DNA from: Eustoma russellianum
Taxonomy: Eukaryota > Streptophyta > Magnoliopsida > Gentianales > Gentianaceae
NCBI GenBank assembly: GCA_036186865.1
Contig: AP025046.1
Coordinates: 36,232,041 to 36,296,040, forward strand
Reading direction: 5' to 3'
DNA: 64,000 bases
The notes under the pieces are model-generated. The model was not told the origin of the DNA. It did no database searches and was given only the letters and a program-made list of their open reading frames with translations. Position 1 is the stretch's first letter, and each line of letters begins with the position of its first letter. Made by a program: the position numbers and the translations under genes. This document shows, one piece after another, positions 56,852 through 64,000 of the stretch.

Positions 56852-57345
56852 TCAGCCCGCTGAGCTTGACTTGATGTACAAATTATGAACTCTAAGGGCA
56901 TTAATTAACCGCGCTGATCTTCTACAATCCAATGCCTTGGTGAATAAATCTGCCAGCTGCATTTTAGTCCGTATGGGCATAAGCTTCAATGTGTCATCTT
57001 GTACTTTGTATCTTACTACATGGCAGACTATCTCTATGTGCTTTGTTCTCTCACAAAAAACTGGATTCTCCGCAATGTAAATTGCACTCTTGCAGTCACA
57101 GAAGACCTCTACAGGTCTCTGATCTCCCAGACTTAAGTCCTTCATCAAATACAAGAGCCACTATATTTCACAAGCCACCATAGCCATATCCCTGTACTCT
57201 GCCTCTGCAGTTGACCTGGATACTGTTTTCTGTTTCTTGGCTTTCCAAGAAAATAATGCTTCTCCAAGGAAAACACAGTAACCAGTGATTGACCTCTTAG
57301 TCTCATGACATCCTCCCCAGTCAGCATCTACAAATGCTTTCAGCT
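56852..57345 (-). pseudogene. Copia-4 RNase H
   Basis: The C-terminal half 57154-56852 reads DQRPVEVFCDCKSAIYIAEN, ERTKHIEIVCHVVR and KMQLADLFTKALD. The N-terminal half continues the RT frame (FVDADWGGCHETKRSITGY, STAEAEYRDMAMV). A stop or shift near 57160 separates them. Confidence 0.88.
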
Positions 57346-58594
57346 TCACCTCACCAGTTCTGGGAAACAGTAACCCCTGTCCAACTGTTCCTTTTAGATA
57401 TCTAAGCACCCTGTGCATTGCGTTTAAGTGATTTTCAGTAGGACAGTCCATAAACTGGCTAAGCTGCTGCACAGAAAAGGCAATATCAGGTCTTGTGATG
57501 GTAAGGTAAATCAGTTTGTCCACCAGCCTTCTGTACTGAGTAGTGTCCTTCAATGGTGATAAATCTTGATGTGTAAGACTCATGTGGCTTCCCATTGGAG
57601 TTTTAGCAGGCTTGGCATCCATGAAACCAGCCTGATCCAATAATTCCATTGTGCATTTCATTTGGTTGATATGAATACCTCCTCTTGCTTGGGCTACCTC
57701 TATGCCTAAGAAGAACTTCAACTGTCCTGGGTCCTTGATCTTGAACTCATTGTGCAGGGCTTGCTTAATATCTGTGATGGCCCCATCATTTTCACAAGTG
57801 CCAATGATATCATCTACATAAATCACAAGAGCCAGTAGTGACTGACCAATAACCTTGGTGAACATGGTGTAGTCACACTTAGACTGTTGAAATCCATGAG
57901 AAATAAGAAATCTAGTCAAGGTAGCATTCCACTCCCTACTTGCTTGTTTGAGTCCATATAAGGACTTATGTAGTTTGCACACCATCTTGGAACCTGCAGC
58001 AGTTAGCCCTGGAGGAGGCAACATGTAAATATCCTCGTGAAGATCTCCATGTTGGAATGCGTTGCTAACATCTAGCTGATGAATTGACCACTAAAACTTT
58101 GCTTCCATGGCTAAAATTACCCGTACTGTGGTCATTTTGGCAACTGGTGAGAATATGTCTTGGTAATCAATGTCATACTGTTGGGTGTAGCCCTTTTCTA
58201 CAAGTCTTGCCTTATGTCTCTCCACTATGCCATCAGCCTTCAACTTCACCTTATACACTCACCTGCAGTCTATAGGATGCTTTCTTTTAGTCAAAGGTAC
58301 TAAGGTCCAGGTCTGATTGGCCTCCAGTGCTGCGAACTCAGTTGCCATGGCTGCTTGCCAGACAGCTAAACCAGCAGCTTCTACATAGTTATTAGATTCT
58401 GTATGTACATTTAGCATTGAGATATATGCTTTATATTTTGGAGCTAATGATGCATAAGACATGTATGTATGAATAGAGTGAGGTGAAGTATGAACAGGAG
58501 TTTTGATATCTTGTGTGGAGGTTAAGGAATTACAGTGGGAGTCTTGAAGGTATAGAGGAGGTTGTATGGCACGTTGGGATCTTTTATTAGGCAT
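57161..58594 (-). pseudogene. Copia-4 reverse transcriptase
   Basis: 58594-58259 has the N-terminal start (AVWQAAMATEFAALEANQTW). 58024-57161 has LPPPGLTAAGSKMVCKLHKS, YGLKQASREWNATLTRF, the intact catalytic LVIYVDDIIGTCEN, PDIAFSVQQLSQFMDCPTEN and KGTVGQGLLFPRTG, running into RNase H. The middle segment (58260-58030, with the AFQHGDLHEDIYM-like motif) has stops. Confidence 0.9.
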
Positions 58595-58753
58595 ATCCCC
58601 TTAGGCAATGGGTAGATCAATGATAATGTTTCCAGGTTACAGAGAAGGAGATGATGGCACTTGACTAGAAATGGGCTCATCTAAGGCATTAGGAGAGTAG
58701 GCACATGGTTCATTTGAAGAAGGATGGGACTGAGATAGATCCAAGGAAGAGTC

Positions 58754-59760
58754 TTATGGATTTGGATTCGGATTTGGATTGTCTACGGGCAGGTTAGGAT
58801 ATTCTGTATGGTACAATGGATGAAGAATAGGTTGTATGTCAGTGTGATTGAATGAGTGATGGCTAGGATCAGTAGGCAGTGATTGAACATGTGTAAAAGA
58901 ATTGGTTTGTTCATCAGAACAAATGGGAAAGATTGATTTAAAGAATGAGACATCTCTTGAGATATATACTGCCTTAGTAGATAGGTCTTGTAATATATAT
59001 CCCTTTGTGGGATATGAGAGTCCCAAGAACACACTTCTTTGTGCTCTAGCTGCAAAATTTTCTTTGTGATTCTGGGTGTTGCTTCCAAAAGCTAGGCATC
59101 CAAAGACTCTGAGGTTAGAATAAATAGGTAAAGATTTATAGAGAAGTTCATGAGGTGTTTTCTGTTGAAGGATAGGTGAAGGAGTGATATTAATGAGATG
59201 CATTGAGTGTTGAATACAACAAAAAAAAGAAGAGCCGAAACTAAGGAGATTTGTCTTCCTTCATTTCATGTGGTGGTGCTTTCTCTCAACAATTCTATTT
59301 TGTTGTGGTGTATTAATACAGCTAGTTTGATGCAAAATGCCATGAGTAGCAAAGAATTCAGTCATTTTAAACTCTGGTCCGTTATCAGTCTGGATGGTTT
59401 TGATTTTAGCATCAAAATGAACAAAAACAAACTGATAAAAGCTCTTAACAATGGACCTGGTTTCTCCTATGGTTTTTCATCAAATATACCCAGCAATATC
59501 TACTGTAGTCATCAATCACAATAACAAAATAATACCGTTTGTACAATGTTGGGTATTTATATAGACCCCAAATATCCATGTGTACAAGGGAAAATGGGCT
59601 ATAGGAAATTGAAGTAGAAACTGAAAAGGGTGTTCTTCTTTGTTTGGCTAAAGGACATATTGTACACATGTGTATAGATTCAGGAAGGGTCACAAGTGGT
59701 TCAACCTTCTGACTTTTTTTAGTCTTAGTGTAGACAAATGCGTAAGTCTTGAGTGCCACA
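58754..59760 (-). pseudogene. Copia-4 integrase
   Basis: 59759-59445 has CTICPLAKQRRTPF, SLVHMDIWGLYKYP (first Asp) and VIVIDDYSRYCWVYLMK. Second catalytic Asp (DNGPEF-like) near 59380. 59203-58754 has the C-terminal segment LRVFGCLAFGSNTQNHKENF and RSVFLGLSYPTKGYIL. An altered patch near 59205-59300 where the frame is lost (QNGVVERK region) separates them. Confidence 0.87.
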
Positions 59761-61414
59761 GTAAGGCATCTGATGAGTTGACAGCATATGCTAGGGGGCT
59801 AGTGTGAGAGGAATGAAATTTTGGCATGCCATAGAGATAATACAGGCCTTGATCTACCTCAGCTGAATCAATCATCCTCTTTGTTCTGAGGTCTTGAATC
59901 AGACAAACATTAAAGCAAAATGCAATGGCAAACATGTCTGACTGGGTAAGCTTACTAAGTGACAGCAAATTGAAAGCAAATGATGGTACATAGAATACAT
60001 TGGTGAGAGTAAGATTGAGATTTACTTGAACTGTTCCAATGTGTATGACTTTGGCTAGGGACTCATCAGGCATTTTCACTGATATGGTGTCAACAGGCTG
60101 ATAGGAGTCAAATTAAAGAATGCTAAAACAGATATGGTCACTAGCTCCAGATTCTAAAATCTATATATTCAAGTGTTGATATAATGCATTACCCAAGAAC
60201 TTACCATAAGGTGTGGCCTGCTAAGCTGACATAGCAATATGGTGTGTGTTTATGATACCCGCAGAATCAGTAACTCCCTTTCTTCCTCCATCTTGATGCT
60301 CTTGTAACAGATTCATCAGATGAGCATATTGCTCTTGTGTCAAGCTAGGGGCCATCTGAGGCATACATTTCTGAGAGTTACTCACTGCTGGACTTAGAAC
60401 TTCATATGCACCATATCCTTCTATCTCATCCTGGTTCAAATTATCTTCAAATACTGCATTATTTCCATCACTGCTCACCATATTAATCTGACTCATGGGC
60501 TTGTAAACAAACTGGTACTCTGGAACAACCTTGCTTGGATCTTGGCATGTCTCGCCTGAATCCCCTGCCACCCTGTTTCTGCCAGGATATATTCAATTGT
60601 TCATCGCCATAAGACTTTTGTGTATCATACTCCCTCTGCCTGCACTATTAACGTTCATCACTGTTGAGGGATTATTATTAAACTGTCCTTGGCCCCCTGT
60701 GTAATTCATTTTCCTTTCCAGCTTCACTGCCATAGCAAAGGCAGTTTTCAAGTCCGGCAATGGCGTAGATAATAGAACTTGAGACTTCACAGCTTCAAAT
60801 TCATTATTTAATCATTTCAAAAATTTAATCACACAATCATTTTTCACAAACTTATTGATTTCAGTTCTGAGATTACATGTACATCTATGACATGTACATG
60901 TAGGGACATATCTTAAAACCATCAATTCCTCCCATACACTCTTCAACTTCGTATAATACTCAGTCACACTACTACTTTCTTGTCTAATAGAGTAAAACTC
61001 TTCTTATAGGTCAGATAACCTAAATGAGTCAGCATTACCATACCTGGACTTCAGATCATTCCAGATATCAGCGGTAGAATCCAACCAGATGACACTTTGG
61101 CCAATGCTGGGAGTCAAGGAGTTAACTAGTCAAGAAGCAACCATGTTGTTGGCCTTCATCCAAGAACTATATCGTCTAGCCGTCTCCGTAGGCTTCTCAA
61201 TAGAACCATCCAAGAAACCTACCTTATTCTTGGACTCCAACGCCCTTCTCACGGACCTACTCCAGCCATGATAATTATTTCCATCCAATAACGGTTGTAC
61301 TAGTATCATGGATGGATTTTCATTAGGATGAATATAAAATGGATCATCAGAAGGATCAAAGTGAATGAAAGGAGAAGCAGATGAGGAAGAACCAGGATTA
61401 TTATTCGACGCCAT
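59690..61414 (-). pseudogene. Copia-4 Gag and protease
   Basis: 61414-61130 reads SSSASPFIHFDPSDDPFYIH, then QPLLDGNNYHGWSRSVRR and FLDGSIEKPTETARR. 60790-60593 and 60571-60221 hold the middle and linker (LTQEQYAHLMNLLQEH). 60079-59690 holds the post-protease spacer (VNLNLTLTNVFYVPSFAFNL) and the LLWHSRLTHLSTLRLKKV pre-integrase motif. The zinc-knuckle part (60540-60600) appears deleted relative to Copia-2. Several stops. Confidence 0.85.
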
Positions 61415-61439
61415 GAATGTACCAAAATTTATGAATTTC

Positions 61440-61451
61440 GCTCTGATACCA
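61440..61451 (-). other. Copia-4 primer-binding site
   Basis: The minus strand reads tggtatcagagc directly after the LTR end gaattttcaca. Confidence 0.9.
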
Positions 61452-61967
61452 TGTGAAAATTCAAGCTAATGTAGCTTGAAATCTGATCAATTCATTTGAT
61501 TAAGCAAGAAGCATTCAAGAAGAATTCATAAGAAACAATAACCAGAAATTGAATGATTAGAATTGAGAAAAAAGGGAGACTTGATCCAAAAATTGATTCA
61601 AGAAAAAATCAAGAAGCTAAACAGCAGCGGTTGCGTCGCTGCTTAAGAAGAAGGAAAACAAAATGTTGAATGACTAAAAGGCCCCTCATTTACATCCGAC
61701 TACATTAATACACATAAGGCTAAAATGGTCATTTTCCTTATTTAAACAACTATGCGTGCGTTCCTTCTTCTTCCCAGGCTTTCTCCCCACTGCAACGTTA
61801 CTCCCTTCGATTCTTGCGGGTCCACCTATCAACCGTCACTCTTGCCCAGCACTAACTCACCCACGTGACACTTAGGCCTCTTAATCTCTGATTGGTCCCC
61901 TGTTCTCAGCAAATTACATTTGATCCGCTCCTGACCAATGTGTTGTGTATCAACACATGCTTTAACA
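61452..61967 (-). repeat. Copia-4 5' LTR
   Basis: 516 bp from tgtgaaaattcaag to ctttaaca on the plus strand. Partner of 56322-56838, with occasional single-base differences and a few indels (for example ttgcgtcgctg against ttgcattgctg). Confidence 0.9.
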
Positions 61968-62133
61968 GTCGACATACCCATTTAGGGGTTTGTTGACTCT
62001 TCGACATGACACGTTTGAATCTTTCGCAAACTCTTTTGAAAGTTTAACAAACTTACATCATAAGAAGGGCTTCGTAAATCCAAGAAAGCAATAGGAGACT
62101 GTAGAGAGAGAAACTATCTGTCTTCTCTTTAGG

Positions 62134-63486
62134 ATGGAATCACACCCCCAAACTTTCTATCCACATTCAAGCATTCCATCAGCACCACACCAGACCAAGG
62201 CAGCCAATGCTGCACTGAAGCTGAAACACGCTTCAAAGAGCAACGCCAACATGGCATCTAGCTCCAGTGTGAGCCATATGTCAGTACGAATGGCAGGAAA
62301 AAAGCAACAGAGCAACCATGTTGAAGTGGTAAATGGCTCTGGATCTAATGACTCATTCTCCTTCCATAGTATTTCAGAGGACGAAGGTTCTATTACTAAG
62401 ACCAGGAAGGGTGTTAAGATTATTAGTGAAGTGGACACTTCTTCCTCCACACATGGATATGCTAAACCAGTTAGGTTGGAAACCATGGACAAAATCACTG
62501 TATGTTCTTTGATCTTGAATCCTCAGGAAGAGATTGCTGAAACAAGGGAGTCCCGCCCAAAATTTTGACCAACGGGTAAAAACCAACCTAACTTAACAGA
62601 TCATGCAAGTCAGCCACCTACCAACATCCAAAATGTCCCCTATCACGTGACTTTCCACCTTCTCTCCCTTCCATTTCCAATAACTTACTGCCACCTGTAA
62701 CTACCAAAATGCCAACAAGTCAAACCCCCCACCAGTCATATCACCCAATATTCAAACACCCCAAACTTCTCCCCAACCACCAGCTCAGACCCCTAAGCTC
62801 AGCCAGCTCAATGCAGAGCATGGAACTCACTCTCTGACAATAACAAAAAGCTTGAGCATGGCCTCAGGCTTAAAAGATTTGAAGTTTGCACCCTGAGCAA
62901 GGTATATATCAATATAGGCAAACTGTGCCCTGATGAAGAGGTTTATCGCTATCTTGTGGGATGTTTCGTAAGAAGATTTTCAAGTCGACAAGCAGTGCAT
63001 AACTTCTCTAAGGACTGGAAGGTTAAGCACGAGGTGGAGTTCCACACATCTGGATGGGTAATATTCAATTTTGAATCAGCTAAGGAGATGGATGAGGTGT
63101 TATATGCAGGTCCTTACTTATATGACAGATCACTCATCCTCAAGAAAATGCCTAGGTTTTTTACGTTTTACACTACAGAGATGGCAGAGGACCCTGTATG
63201 GATGAAGTTCCCTTATCTCCCGATTGCACTTTAGGTGACCAGGTTCTTTCTGGCATTTACTCTCAGCTCGGCACATCCCCACATGCCGACCAGCTTACTG
63301 CCAACAGGATTTCCTGGAATTATGCTTGTGCTCTAGTCGAAGTTGATCTAAGCAAAGAGCTCATGACTTTAGTGGAACTAGTGTTATCAAATGGCACTAA
63401 AATCGTGCATCAAGTGGAGTATGAACGACTCCCGATGTTTTGTAGAGAGTGCATACAACTGGACCACAATGCAACAAACGATAGAT
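62134..63486 (+). pseudogene. LINE-C ORF1, DUF4283 protein, frameshifted
   Basis: 62134-62568 starts MESHPQTFYPHSSIPSAPHQ and is Ser-rich and basic, ending at a TGA. A broken linker follows (62570-62850). The DUF4283 core is in 62850-63234 (EEVYRYLVGCFVRRFSSRQA, SGWVIFNFESAKEMDEVL, PVWMKFPYLPI). 63198-63488 in another frame continues with YACALVEVDLSKELMTLVEL and a knuckle start CRECIQLDHNATND, in which Gly is Asp and the final Cys is missing. It would bind RNA if intact. Confidence 0.75.
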
Positions 63487-63488
63487 AA

Positions 63489-64000
63489 GTTGCCCAGCAA
63501 ACCTTGCCTACCCTTGCCGAGGATGAGCTGCAACCAGCTCAACTCAGCTTGGCACAAACCAAGTCAGATCAGCCAAACTCTGTGACCTTCATACCCCCAA
63601 TCCCCCGCCCACCAAAAAATCAATAGAAGACCTGAAAGCAACTCAGCTTAGCCCCCAGCCAACTCAGCTCAGCCCCTAGCGAGTTCAACCCCGCCACTGG
63701 CCATGTCTGCTTTGCCCTGGCCTGATCAGCTCAGGCAGCTTTCACATCGAACCTTGCTTCTCCCGTCTCAAACATCCCATACCAGACCTTAATTATCCGA
63801 AATCAGCTCGGCCACACCTCAGCTCGGCCATCCACCTCAGCTCCAGGTGACAATCTGCCTCGTGAGCTTGTTGTTGCCATTCCTCTGCCAGGTTCTGCTC
63901 AGATCATGGAAACCAGCGCAGCTGAGCTCACGACCAACTTGGACCTCAGCGAGGCCTCTTGATAACACAAAAACATCTACATAGAGCACCTTGTGGAAAG
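63489..64000 (+). repeat. Low-complexity C-rich tail with recurring AGCTCAG words
   Basis: About 500 bp where cagctcag, agctcggc and cagcccc recur many times (63525-63960). It encodes no clean frame. It is consistent with a Pro/Ser/Gln-rich spacer of ORF1 that has expanded and decayed. Confidence 0.5.

Larger units (their letters stand above)
56322..61967 (-). mobile_element. Copia-4: Ty1/copia element related to Copia-2
   Basis: LTRs about 56322-56838 and 61452-61967 (516 bp). Primer-binding site at 61440-61451; polypurine-like tract at 56839-56850. The flanks (tacctcc on the left, gtcgac on the right) do not form a target duplication, and the left LTR lacks the first bases (tgtgaaaa) seen at 61452. 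Gag, protease, integrase, RT and RNase H follow in order on the minus strand with more breaks than in Copia-2. About 5.6 kb. Confidence 0.9.
61968..64000 (+). mobile_element. LINE-C, 5' part of a third L1-type LINE, cut by window end
   Basis: A short leader (61968-62133), then ORF1 pieces with DUF4283 and a partial zinc knuckle, then a low-complexity tail. No ORF2 lies within the window. Its ORF1 is not close in sequence to LINE-A or LINE-B, so it is a different L1 family. The exact 5' end is unclear. Confidence 0.7.

Noticed and set aside
62157..62498. 113-codon minus-strand ORF near the window end
   Set aside because: Antisense shadow of the LINE-C ORF1 start.
1..64000. tRNA, rRNA, telomere or centromere satellite
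   Set aside because: None seen by eye. The tRNA-like signals are only primer-binding sites, and no tandem satellite array of typical monomer size is present.

Overview
This is a stretch of a higher-plant nuclear genome, most likely a eudicot (the species cannot be named from the sequence). The evidence is spliceosomal GT-AG introns, LTR retrotransposons primed by the plant initiator-Met tRNA site (tggtatcagagc), plant L1-type LINEs with DUF4283 ORF1 proteins and a C-terminal RNase H, a fragment of plant eIF2-alpha, and AT-rich intergenic DNA with (TA)n runs. There is no prokaryotic operon structure. Most open frames are pieces of decayed retrotransposons.

Layout. 1-40.2 kb is a nest of transposons. 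The outermost layer is a minus-strand Ty3/gypsy-type element with a gag but no recognisable pol: polypurine tract 2449-2466, gag about 4692-3645, primer-binding site 5040-5052. Its 5' LTR starts at 5055 and appears to run, interrupted, to 40209. Inside that LTR lie two head-to-head LINEs (LINE-A, minus, 7256-15845; LINE-B, plus, 15865-21792), with a 2.77-kb solo LTR (TSD TAGAG) inside LINE-A. Next are a Sirevirus-type copia element (Copia-1, 22172-32388, TSD CAAAA) and a fragment of an eIF2-alpha gene, itself split by another copia element (Copia-2, 32701-38355). A relic of an RTE-type LINE reverse transcriptase borders the outer LTR at 40.2-40.56 kb.

41.8-56.0 kb holds the one gene that looks intact: a plus-strand gene with a TATA box, a 5' UTR exon and eight coding exons that join in frame (948 nt, 315 aa). 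It encodes a methyl-CpG-binding-domain-like protein with a basic C-terminal tail. Its intron 2 carries a very old copia element (42802-47076) and intron 7 carries Copia-3 (49547-54892, TSD GGAGA), so two introns have grown to more than 5.6 kb without damage to the exons.

56.3-62.0 kb is Copia-4, a relative of Copia-2 and Copia-3. From 62 kb to the window end is the start of a third LINE (LINE-C, plus strand).

How it fits together: the transposons show a relative order. The gypsy LTR came first, then LINE-A, LINE-B and the eIF2-alpha fragment, then Copia-1, Copia-2 and the solo LTR. Copia-1 to Copia-4 are all on the minus strand, so Copia-3 lies antisense to the host gene. Many frameshifts are single-base indels in otherwise near-identical sequence, so some may be sequencing errors rather than real decay. 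The most interesting items are the intact MBD-like gene, the extra envelope-position ORF of the Sirevirus, its arrays of palindromes, the gag-only gypsy element, and the eIF2-alpha fragment.
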